The notes beneath the pieces were generated by a model. That model searched no databases and had not been told where the DNA came from. It saw only the letters and a list, made by a program, of their open reading frames with translations. The translations under genes and the position numbers were made by a program. From Akkermansiaceae bacterium (GTDB taxonomy: Bacteria; Verrucomicrobiota; Verrucomicrobiia; Verrucomicrobiales; Akkermansiaceae): a stretch of DNA of 64,000 bases. The DNA lies in NCBI GenBank assembly GCA_903906515.1, contig CAIVKO010000213.1, positions 28,978 through 92,977 of the forward strand, in the 5' to 3' direction. Of this stretch, positions 56,360 through 64,000 are shown piece after piece (the first letter of the stretch is position 1; the number at the start of each line of letters is the position of its first letter).

Positions 56360-57364
56360 ATGAGCAAGCGTACCACTTTCCGCAGCAATCGTGAACTCTT
56401 CCACGCTGATACCTGCCAACCGCTCAAGGTGGCTGCCAAAAACGGAGACTTGTGTCTGGCCGCGCTCGGTCGTGGGAGTTATCCCGGCGAGCGTTTGCCG
56501 CGGCATGATCTGAAGGAAGTCTGCATGGTCGGGTATTGGGATGCTCCGCGCGACCAAAACTGGGGGCTCGACTGGCATTGCAATGAAGGAATCGAGATCG
56601 GCTATATTTCCAAAGGCAAACTGCCCTTCAGCGTGGGTGACGCATCGTTTCTGGTGGAGCCGGGCCATCTCACCATCACGCGCCCGTGGCAGCGCCATTG
56701 TGTGGGAAATCCAAACGTGCCCGCCTGCCATTATTCATGGTTGATTCTGGATGTCGGCATGCGACGTCCTAACCAAACGTGGCACTGGCCGGGATGGTTG
56801 CTGTCATCGAAAGCCGGACTCAAGCGCCTCACCGAAATGCTCAGCCAGAACGAACAGGCCGTCTGGCGCGCGGATCGCAAGCTCGGTGATTGTTTTGATC
56901 AGTTAGATAGAACCGTGGCACGGAAGGGCAAGGATACCGGCAATGCCAAACTCAAGATTCTGATCAATGAACTCATCATCCTGCTGGCGGATCTGCTTGA
57001 GTCCAGAAATCCGCTGCTGGATCAATCCCTGTCGAGCAGCGAGCGGACCGTACGCTTGTTTCTGGAAAACCTCAGTCACCGTATTGATGAGCCATGGACG
57101 CTGGATTCGATGGCGGCGGCCTGCGGGCTAGGAAGGACACATTTTTCCACGTATTGCAAAAAAATCGGCAATGTCGCACCGGGAGAGTATCTCACACGCA
57201 CCCGAATCGCCGCCGCCGCTCGATTGCTGATGCTCGATCCGGAGTCCAGCGTCACGGACATCGCATTCCGCTGCGGATTCCAATCGAGCCAATATTTTTC
57301 TAACGTCTTTCGTAAACAGCATGGTCACTCCCCCAGCTATCACCGCAGCAGGCAGCAATCTTGA
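56360..57364 (+). CDS. AraC family transcriptional regulator
   Basis: 334 aa; cupin-like N part; C-terminal LDSMAAACGLGRTHFSTYCKKIGNVAPGEYLTRTRIAAAARLL...FRCGFQSSQYFSNVFRKQHGHSPSYH. Confidence 0.92.
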   Translation: MSKRTTFRSNRELFHADTCQPLKVAAKNGDLCLAALGRGSYPGERLPRHDLKEVCMVGYWDAPRDQNWGLDWHCNEGIEIGYISKGKLPFSVGDASFLVEPGHLTITRPWQRHCVGNPNVPACHYSWLILDVGMRRPNQTWHWPGWLLSSKAGLKRLTEMLSQNEQAVWRADRKLGDCFDQLDRTVARKGKDTGNAKLKILINELIILLADLLESRNPLLDQSLSSSERTVRLFLENLSHRIDEPWTLDSMAAACGLGRTHFSTYCKKIGNVAPGEYLTRTRIAAAARLLMLDPESSVTDIAFRCGFQSSQYFSNVFRKQHGHSPSYHRSRQQS

Positions 57365-57380
57365 AACGCTGTGAAATTAG

Positions 57381-57442
57381 AGATTTGAGAGGATCTCAAT
57401 GATTGACTGTGTTCGCATGGACGATTTCAAAGCAAATATCTG
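57381..57442 (+). promoter_or_regulatory. Leader module shared with topoisomerase A upstream region
   Basis: AGATTTGAG-N19-GTGTTCGCATGGAC-G-A-TTTCAAAG...GCAATTT. Confidence 0.45.
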
Positions 57443-57525
57443 CAATTTAGTCCCGCACCGCGCAGCCGAACCACGATTGTTCCCGGATTGACAAGCCCGG
57501 CGCAGTCTCTCACGCTCCGCCTGCC

Positions 57526-58596
57526 ATGTCCGATTTGAAACACACGCCGCTTGAAGGCGCCCACCAGGCTCTCGGAGCCCGTCTTGTCGCCTTTGCCGGG
57601 TGGAACATGCCGGTCCAATACACGTCGATCATCGACGAACACACCGCAGTTCGCTCGAAATGTGGCATTTTCGACATCTCGCACATGGGTCAATTTCTCG
57701 TCAGCGGCCCGACCGCGGAGGCCTGGCTCAACCGCATGTTCACCAACAACATCGCCAAGCTCACACCCGGGCAGGGCCAGTATTCGCTGATGCTCAATGA
57801 ATCCGGCGGAGTGATCGACGACTTGATCGCCTACCGTACCAGCGAAAACGACTACTTCCTCGTGGTGAATGCGTCGATGATCGATGAAGACTTTTTCTGG
57901 ATGGCCAGCCACCAGGATGTAGAATGCTCACTGCGTAATGAAAGCGACCTCTGGGCAGGCATGGCCATCCAAGGGCCACTGGCAGCGGAAATTTTCACCA
58001 AAGTCTGCCCGGGGGAAACACTGCCGCCGCGCAACGGTATCGTCACCACCGCCGATGGCTCGATCGTCTGCCGTACCGGCTACACCGGTGAGGACGGATT
58101 CGAATTCTTCTGCGCCAACGAGGCAGCTGTCAGCTACTGGGGAAAATTCCTTGCAGCCGGTGCCGCCCCCTGTGGGCTCGGTGCGCGCGACACGCTGCGC
58201 CTTGAAATGGGCTACCCACTCAATGGCAACGACCTCTCGCCCGAACGCTCGCCCATCGAGGCCGGACTCGGGTTTTTTTGCGATCTCGAAAAAGGTGGTT
58301 TCATCGGATGCGAAACTCTGGTCCGCCAGAAAGCTGATGGACCGTCTGTCAAACTCACCGCCCTCCAGTATTCCGACAAAGGCCCGCCTCCCCGCGCCCA
58401 CTACCCGGTGGCGGCCGTCACAGGCAAGGTCATTGGCGAACTCGCCAGCGGCGCGCTTTCCCCATCCCTCATGACCGGCATCGGCATGGCCTATCTCCCT
58501 GCGGAATTTTCCAAACTCGGCACCTCACTCCAGATCGACGTCCGCGGACGCCTATTCCCAGCCACCGTCGTGAAAAAACCGTTTTATAAGAAATAG
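57526..58596 (+). CDS. gcvT: Glycine cleavage system T protein
   Basis: 356 aa; HQALGARLVAFAGWNMPVQYTSIIDEHTAVRSKCGIFDISHMGQ; GARDTLRLEMGYPLNGNDL. Confidence 0.96.
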   Translation: MSDLKHTPLEGAHQALGARLVAFAGWNMPVQYTSIIDEHTAVRSKCGIFDISHMGQFLVSGPTAEAWLNRMFTNNIAKLTPGQGQYSLMLNESGGVIDDLIAYRTSENDYFLVVNASMIDEDFFWMASHQDVECSLRNESDLWAGMAIQGPLAAEIFTKVCPGETLPPRNGIVTTADGSIVCRTGYTGEDGFEFFCANEAAVSYWGKFLAAGAAPCGLGARDTLRLEMGYPLNGNDLSPERSPIEAGLGFFCDLEKGGFIGCETLVRQKADGPSVKLTALQYSDKGPPPRAHYPVAAVTGKVIGELASGALSPSLMTGIGMAYLPAEFSKLGTSLQIDVRGRLFPATVVKKPFYKK

Positions 58597-58718
58597 ACGG
58601 AAGATCCGGAGACAAAAGACAGAAGAATGAGAGTCACACTTCAGCACTTTTGCCTTTCACTTTCTGCTTTTTTATTTCCAGTCTTCTGTCTTCTGTCTCT
58701 CCGTCTTCAGTCTTTCCA
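58595..58718. repeat. Imperfect inverted repeat between gcvT and gcvH
   Basis: AGACGGAAGATCCGGAGACAAAAGACAGAAGA ... TCTTCTGTCTTCTGTCTCTCCGTCTTCAGTC. Confidence 0.75.
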
Positions 58719-58720
58719 CT

Positions 58721-59098
58721 ATGAACACCCCAACTGACCTCCGCTATTGTCCGTCCCACGAATGGGTGCGCCTTGAAGGCGACACTGCCACCGTTGGCAT
58801 CTCCGATCACGCTCAGGAAGAACTCACTGATGTGGTTTTTGTCGAACTCCCCGCTGTCGGTCGCACCGTCGATGCCGGAGATCCCACTGCCGTGGTCGAG
58901 TCCGTGAAAGCTGCCAGCGACATCTACGCGCCGATCGGTGGCGATGTCGTGGAAGTGAACCCGGATGTCGAAGCGGATCCCTCATTGGTCAACACCGACC
59001 CATACGGCAAAGGCTGGATTTTCAAACTCCGCGTCAAAAACGCCGCAGATGTTTCCGGACTGATGGATGCCGCAGCCTATCAGGCGCATATTTCCTGA
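58721..59098 (+). CDS. gcvH: Glycine cleavage system H protein
   Basis: 125 aa; [63 protein letters not shown] lipoyl-lysine site. Confidence 0.97.
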   Translation: MNTPTDLRYCPSHEWVRLEGDTATVGISDHAQEELTDVVFVELPAVGRTVDAGDPTAVVESVKAASDIYAPIGGDVVEVNPDVEADPSLVNTDPYGKGWIFKLRVKNAADVSGLMDAAAYQAHIS

Positions 59099-59446
59099 AT
59101 CGGAGGATGAAAATATTGTCATCAGACGTGGTGATTTAGCACCATGCTATTTTTTTGGCCTATATTCACGAATTTTCCAATCTCGCCGGAAAATGATTTG
59201 GTGAATTCCGGCAGTGGCATGTGTTGGATACTGCGGTCCAAAAGATTCATTCCATAGCAGCCTATTGCAGCGCCATAGGAATTGTGGTTCACCTCATTCG
59301 AGGACTGGATGCCAGATTCATCCAATCGTTCTAAGTCAATCAGGCGAGTTGCATTCCGGGCGTTCAGTCTATCTCATTGCTGATCGTCAACCCGGCCCGT
59401 TGGGACGCACTAATATCTTGGGGCCGTTGGCCCTGAAGGGTGTTAT

Positions 59447-59659
59447 TTATTTCTCCGGTGGTGCTTCCTTGCACATCAGTGCGGGGATGAGCATCAGTAG
59501 GCCGAAGACGATTAACACGCCACCCCAGATGAGGTTGATGTTGATGTCGAGGGACTTGGCATACATCGGATCACCGCGGGTTAGAAACCCGTGAACGACG
59601 AGAATGATGCCGAGGATGCCGAAAAAGATGCCGATTGGTTTGCGTAGGTCGAGGCCCAT
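59447..59659 (-). CDS. Small membrane protein adjacent to SSS symporter
   Basis: 70 aa from ATG at 59659 within a longer frame: MGLDLRKPIGIFFGILGIILVVHGFLTRGDPMYAKSLDININLIWGGVLIVFGLLMLIPALMCKEAPPEK; two TM segments. Confidence 0.8.
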   Translation of the reverse strand: MGLDLRKPIGIFFGILGIILVVHGFLTRGDPMYAKSLDININLIWGGVLIVFGLLMLIPALMCKEAPPEK

Positions 59660-59697
59660 GATAGTGGTGAGTTGGAGTGGATGAGCGGGGTTGGGGA

Positions 59698-61686
59698 TTA
59701 CCAGAAGACGATGTTGAGGATCACACAGATGCCAAGCAGCACGCAGCCGAGAACACTGGGTTTGAGATAGAACGGTTGGTTTTCTACAACCAGTTTGGGC
59801 GTGAGCGAGTAGACCAAACCCTTGAGTTCCGCGTCGGTCTTGGTGCGTCCGGTGGACAAGGATATCACCGCAGTGAGCAGGAAGCAAACTCCGAATGCGA
59901 AGGTGGCCAGCCAGAAATTCTGCGCCATTTCCGAGGGAAATGTCTGCATAAGGCCAAAATACGCGCCTTTGACACCCGGATTGTTGCCCACGGCAATGGT
60001 CAGGCCGTGGAAGATCGCGGAGGTCGCGGTGCCGCCTAGCAAACCAAGGAAGGCACCGGTGGCGGTGGTCCGTTTCCAGAACATGCCGAGAAGGAAGGTG
60101 GCGAACAACGGCGCGTTCACGAATCCGAACACCAATTGGCAAATGTCCATCGCGTTGTTGAAATTCCGGGCGAAGTAGGCGCAGGCGATACTCAACAGGA
60201 TGCCGACCACTGTGGCGGCGCGGCCCATCCATGCGTAATGGTCGTCGCTCTTGTTCTTGGCGAAATACGCCTGATAGAGGTCATAGGTCCAGACCGTGTT
60301 GAATGCGGTGACGTTGCCCGCCATGCCGGACATGAACGAGGCCAGTAGTGCGGTGAGGGCCAGACCGAGCAGGCCGGTGGGACAGTAGCGCTTCACGAGC
60401 GAGAGAATGACGCCGTCGTAGTCGTTGCTCACGGCATCCTGCACGGCCACCTTGAGAGCGGCATCGTCCAGCGTGGCGGCAGAGGTGGAAAGCGCTGCCA
60501 GCTTGGGTTCGAAGAACGTAACGCCGGACGCATCACCGAGTTTCTTGGAAAGCTCCTTAACGGCGGCGACATCTCCTTCGGCTTTCACGGGTGTGGCCTT
60601 GAGCGCTTGAATGATGGCCGGATACTTGTCGGCTGAAATCTCTGCTTGGGGCAGACGGTAGTTTTTGCCCTGCATGTTGCCGAGCACGGCGGCGATCATG
60701 CCGGGAAGAATCACCAGCACAGGAATGATCATTTTCGGCACAGCGGCAATGAGCGGTGTGTTACGCGCGGACGTCATGTTTTTGGCGGCCATCGCACGCT
60801 GCACCACCAGGAAGTTGGTGCACCAGTAACCGAAGGAGAGTACGAATCCGAGGCCGAAGACCATGGCGAAAATATCCACACCCATCGGATTGTGGGTAGA
60901 CCCGGTGAGCAACGGTTGCCATGCGCTGGTCCAAGCATCCTGGGTGAAGACCTTCTCATTGAGGTTCTGTGCCGCAGGATTGACTGCAACTTCGGCCAGA
61001 TTCGTTTTGATGGCTGACCATCCACCCACATCCTTGAGTCCGAGATAAACGACCGGCGCGAATCCAAGCACGATCATGAAAAACTGCAGTACTTCGGTGT
61101 AGATCGCGGAGGTCAGGCCTCCCTTGAGCACGTAGATGAGCACCACCGCCGAGCAAATCCAGAGGCTCCAGTGGTAGTCCCAACCGAGCAACTGGTTGAG
61201 CAACTTAGCCAATGCGTTCATCGAAATGCCGGATGCAAATACCGTCATCACGGCGAAGGTGATCGAATTCAACCCACGGACACGCTCGTCAAAACGCAGT
61301 TTCAAATACTCCGGCACCGAACGCGCTTTGGAACCATAATAAAACGGCATCATGAACACCGCCAGGAACACCATCGCCGGAATCGCACCTACCCAGTAAA
61401 AGTGGCAGGTGGCAATCCCGTATTTGGCTCCGGAGGCCGCCATGCCGACCAATTCGAGCGCTCCAAGGTTGGCTGACATGAACGCCAACCCAGTAATCCA
61501 AGCTGGAATCGAGCGACCGGAGGTCAGGAAATCCGACGAGGATTTCATGTAGCGCTTTAGGGCAAAGCCGATCGCAACAACCACCAATACGTAAATCAGG
61601 AGGATGGCAATATCGACGCCTTGTAGTGAAATAGAACTAGTGGATGCCAGTAACTGGCCAAAATCAGGGAATGGGTTCCGTGTCAT
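59698..61686 (-). CDS. Sodium:solute symporter (SSS/SGLT-like)
   Basis: 662 aa multi-TM; SGRSIPAWITGLAFMSANLGALELVGMAASGAKYG; ASFMSGMAGNVTAFNTVWTYDLYQ. Confidence 0.93.
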   Translation of the reverse strand: MTRNPFPDFGQLLASTSSISLQGVDIAILLIYVLVVVAIGFALKRYMKSSSDFLTSGRSIPAWITGLAFMSANLGALELVGMAASGAKYGIATCHFYWVGAIPAMVFLAVFMMPFYYGSKARSVPEYLKLRFDERVRGLNSITFAVMTVFASGISMNALAKLLNQLLGWDYHWSLWICSAVVLIYVLKGGLTSAIYTEVLQFFMIVLGFAPVVYLGLKDVGGWSAIKTNLAEVAVNPAAQNLNEKVFTQDAWTSAWQPLLTGSTHNPMGVDIFAMVFGLGFVLSFGYWCTNFLVVQRAMAAKNMTSARNTPLIAAVPKMIIPVLVILPGMIAAVLGNMQGKNYRLPQAEISADKYPAIIQALKATPVKAEGDVAAVKELSKKLGDASGVTFFEPKLAALSTSAATLDDAALKVAVQDAVSNDYDGVILSLVKRYCPTGLLGLALTALLASFMSGMAGNVTAFNTVWTYDLYQAYFAKNKSDDHYAWMGRAATVVGILLSIACAYFARNFNNAMDICQLVFGFVNAPLFATFLLGMFWKRTTATGAFLGLLGGTATSAIFHGLTIAVGNNPGVKGAYFGLMQTFPSEMAQNFWLATFAFGVCFLLTAVISLSTGRTKTDAELKGLVYSLTPKLVVENQPFYLKPSVLGCVLLGICVILNIVFW

Positions 61687-61748
61687 GTAGGACCAGCGTG
61701 AAAGGCCCCTATCCGGGAGTCAACGAAAAATATTAACTTGAAAAATCT

Positions 61749-61857
61749 GGTAGGGCGAGCACGCCGTGGCGCGTCCACTTATCCGCCCGAATTGAAGCAT
61801 GGCCGCCTCACCCCTCACGGGAAATTACGGCCGACCACGGCGGGTCGGCCCTATCCG
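61749..61857. repeat. Imperfect inverted repeat (TAGGGC..CGCCGTGG family)
   Basis: GTAGGGCGAGCACGCCGTGGCGCGTCC ... CCGACCACGGCGGGTCGGCCCTATCC. Confidence 0.65.
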
Positions 61858-61864
61858 GTGTGGA

Positions 61865-62599
61865 TCAATCCCTTCTGCCGAGGGCCATCATAACGAAATA
61901 CAGGAGTTGGGCTACGGATCCGACCGCAGCGGCCACATAAGTCATGGCAGCCCAGAACAAGGCGTTTTTCGCCTTTTCGTGCTCCATGCTAGCAGCGATG
62001 CCGCTGCTTTCCATCCAAACCAGCGCGCGGCGGCTCGCGTCGAACTCCACAGGCAGAGTGATGATTGTAAACAAGGTGGTTACAGCAAACAGCGCCACCC
62101 AGACCCACAGAAGCGTTGCATTGTGCATCAGGCCGATCCCCAGAAGACCAGCGAACATGACGAAATTCAGGGCTTTGCTGGAAAACTGCACCGCCGGGAC
62201 CATGGCGGAGCGGAAGCCGAGCCAGACATAGGCCTGTTGGTGTTGCAGGGCGTGTCCGCATTCATGTGCGGCCACCGCGGCGGCGGCCACTGAGTTCATG
62301 TGATAAACCGGTTCGCTCAGATTGACGGTCCGCGACGTCGGGTCGTAGTGGTCGGTCAGATGTCCGGGCACGCTGATCACTTTGACGTCGTTGATCCCAT
62401 TCTGGCGCAGCATCATTTCCGCAACCTGCGCACCTGTCAGGCGGATTGGAATCTGCGAATACTGGTTAAAACGCCTCTTGAGCATTCCGCTGATCAACAG
62501 ACTCACGACGAAAGTCGCGCCGATGATAATTAAATGAGTGGTATCAAACCCCTGGGGGCCATATCCAATCATTGCAAGATCATGTGTTTGGTAAATCAT
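61865..62599 (-). CDS. YugP-like zinc metallopeptidase
   Basis: From MIYQTHDLAMIGYGPQG; VAAHECGHALQHQQAYVWLGFRSAMVP (HExxH-like HECGH), multiple TMs. Confidence 0.88.
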   Translation of the reverse strand: MIYQTHDLAMIGYGPQGFDTTHLIIIGATFVVSLLISGMLKRRFNQYSQIPIRLTGAQVAEMMLRQNGINDVKVISVPGHLTDHYDPTSRTVNLSEPVYHMNSVAAAAVAAHECGHALQHQQAYVWLGFRSAMVPAVQFSSKALNFVMFAGLLGIGLMHNATLLWVWVALFAVTTLFTIITLPVEFDASRRALVWMESSGIAASMEHEKAKNALFWAAMTYVAAAVGSVAQLLYFVMMALGRRD

Positions 62600-62838
62600 G
62601 CCCGCACAATATCCGAGTTTACGAATAGCGCAACTGGAAGCCGACTGGAAAAAGATGAAAAAATTCCAGCGAGGCGGCAGGGCAGGGGAATCCCTCACTG
62701 GGCAGTTTGTTTTCTGATTTCATGGAATTCTTTGGGTCACCTGATGGCTGCTTATTAAGAAGAGTTGAAGCCCGCCGAATTCGCATCTACCGCTCGTCGA
62801 TGGGTCTATCCGCAGGAGTTTATCCACAATTTCTAAGG

Positions 62839-63537
62839 TCATTCCACGAGCACTTTGGGAGGAGGCTTGACGTCGCTACGCTCCTTCTCGTTTGTGGTGG
62901 GAGGTTTTTTTTCATGCTCCTTTGAGGCCTGTTTGTTCTTTTTATCGCGTTCCTCTTGCTCGGCGCGTCTGGCGTTCTCGCAGGCATCCCGCATTTTTTT
63001 GTCGAGTTGGGCGCGTTCGACCTCGAGTTGGCGCAGCAATTTCTGGCTGGCCATGTGTTGTTTGGTGGTCTGGATGAGGGTTTTCTGGTTCTGGATCAGT
63101 TGGGCAGAAATGGCCTCGACCTCCCGGGATTTGTATTTTTCCGCGGAACGTTTCCAGTCCTTTTCAGAAGCCGCCACTCTCAATTCCAACTTCGTGATCT
63201 CAGCCGCCGCGTCGGCATCGTAGGCCGGGATTCTCAACACATTCATCTGGTCGTAGCTGGTCGCCCGGCTCATTCCTTCGGCTGCGGTCCGCCAGGCTTT
63301 GGCGGCGAGTTGTTGTTTTTCCGCCGCTTGCGCGAAAAGTGAGGCGTTGTCGGTTTTGAGCGATCCGTATCTTTTTTCGAAAGCCTCGCGATCAGCTAAA
63401 ATATCCGCCGTTTCCCTGGCCCGGCCCGCCTCTTTTTCCTGCATGCGACGGATTTCATTCTCTTTGTCGGCTGCGGGGTCCGCGTGCAAATGCTGGCACA
63501 AGCAGGCGGCGATCAATGCGAATATTCTCATTTTCAT
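62839..63537 (-). CDS. Exported coiled-coil hypothetical protein
   Basis: From MKMRIFALIAACLCQHLHADPAADKENEIRRMQEKEAGRARE; charged helical sequence throughout. Confidence 0.65.
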   Translation of the reverse strand: MKMRIFALIAACLCQHLHADPAADKENEIRRMQEKEAGRARETADILADREAFEKRYGSLKTDNASLFAQAAEKQQLAAKAWRTAAEGMSRATSYDQMNVLRIPAYDADAAAEITKLELRVAASEKDWKRSAEKYKSREVEAISAQLIQNQKTLIQTTKQHMASQKLLRQLEVERAQLDKKMRDACENARRAEQEERDKKNKQASKEHEKKPPTTNEKERSDVKPPPKVLVE

Positions 63538-63665
63538 GGTGATCGAATTTCGTGGGTCGGTGTGGGCAATCAGGGGGCGCGACCACAGGGTCGCCAGATA
63601 CCTCCGATGCACCATATCTCAAATTTACCGGAACCAGGTGTCAAGACTTCCCGTCTCTTAGGGAA

Positions 63666-63860
63666 ATGAATGGGTGCAGGACAAAAAAGATGTTCTAGGT
63701 GCGAGGGAGTCCGTCAGAGATCCCCAAGGAGCGACTTCCCATGATCGCCGATGTCCATGGGAAACCAATGATGTGAGGAGCCCGCTTGCCCATTGTCGTT
63801 TCATGGGCACGGCGAACATGTTTCGCCGTGCCTTGATTTATTGTCCTGCACCCAAATCAT
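63666..63860. mobile_element. Candidate non-coding MITE-like element with terminal inverted repeats
   Basis: ATGAATGGGTGCAGGACAAAAAA ... TTTATTGTCCTGCACCCAAATCAT; core GGGTGCAGGACAA is a perfect 13-bp inverted match about 195 bp end to end. Confidence 0.5.
63806..63832. terminator. Perfect hairpin downstream of hemW
   Basis: GGCACGGCGAA-CATGT-TTCGCCGTGCC. Confidence 0.6.
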
Positions 63861-63889
63861 CCACAGCTCACCAATTCTGTCCGGGCGCT

Positions 63890-64000
63890 TCACACCAACT
63901 CCGCGGCGATGGGATCAACCAGAGCGCGGCCGTGGTGAATGAGGATCAGGCGGTTTCCTTCGATGCGGGCGAGGCCTTCTTTGGCGAGGTTTTCCGCGCG
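63890..64000 (-). CDS. hemW: C-terminal end of HemW-like radical SAM protein (partial at window edge)
   Basis: Manual minus translation RAENLAKEGLARIEGNRLILIHHGRALVDPIAAELV-stop; HemW-like C terminus. Missing from ORF track because truncated. Confidence 0.6.
   Translation of the reverse strand, partial: RAENLAKEGLARIEGNRLILIHHGRALVDPIAAELV

Noticed and set aside
57366-57525. Glycine riboswitch upstream of gcvT
   Set aside because: I looked for the conserved glycine-aptamer core and found no convincing match; only the shared leader module is evident.
59122-59325. 67-aa minus ORF downstream of gcvH (MDESGIQSSNEVNHNSYGAAIGCYGMNLLD...)
   Set aside because: Protein-like stretch but no recognisable family or start context; may be a decayed gene, not enough to call.
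1-64000. tRNA genes or CRISPR arrays
   Set aside because: No convincing TPsiC/anticodon arm arrangement and no regularly spaced direct repeats with unique spacers; tandem repeats found are coding or heptameric.

Overview
This 64-kb window looks like bacterial chromosome, probably Verrucomicrobiota. That assignment is inference from gene content: DUF1080, Tat-exported Gfo/Idh/MocA proteins, DUF6288, SSS symporters and WA..DP.AA repeat proteins. Most of it is carbohydrate metabolism: DUF1080 and Gfo/Idh/MocA pairs, an aldo/keto reductase-RbsD-Zn-ADH operon, SSS and MFS transporters, a XylR-like regulator, uxuA/uxaC, GH42, GH29, and a PmoA-like/isomerase/oxidoreductase operon divergent from an AraC regulator. 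Housekeeping genes are interspersed: queC/queF, topoisomerase IV/gyrase A, SulP, prepilin peptidase, a PhoB/PhoR-type pair, glycyl-tRNA synthetase, gcvT/gcvH and a hemW tail. Both edges carry partial minus-strand genes that the ORF track missed. I found no rRNA, tRNA, CRISPR array, prophage or complete IS element. The most unusual signals are: (1) many intergenic paired inverted repeats of different sequence families, several placed between convergent genes; (2) deletion-scar pseudogenes (a VapC-like PIN toxin, a GH2 glycosidase reduced to three blocks, an MFS fragment); (3) a shared leader module with fixed spacing upstream of the topoisomerase gene and gcvT; (4) an apparent strong bias of TTAG/CTAA tetramers toward GTTAG/CTAAC; (5) several repeat-built exported proteins. 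I did not identify a clearly new multi-gene defence or biosynthetic system.
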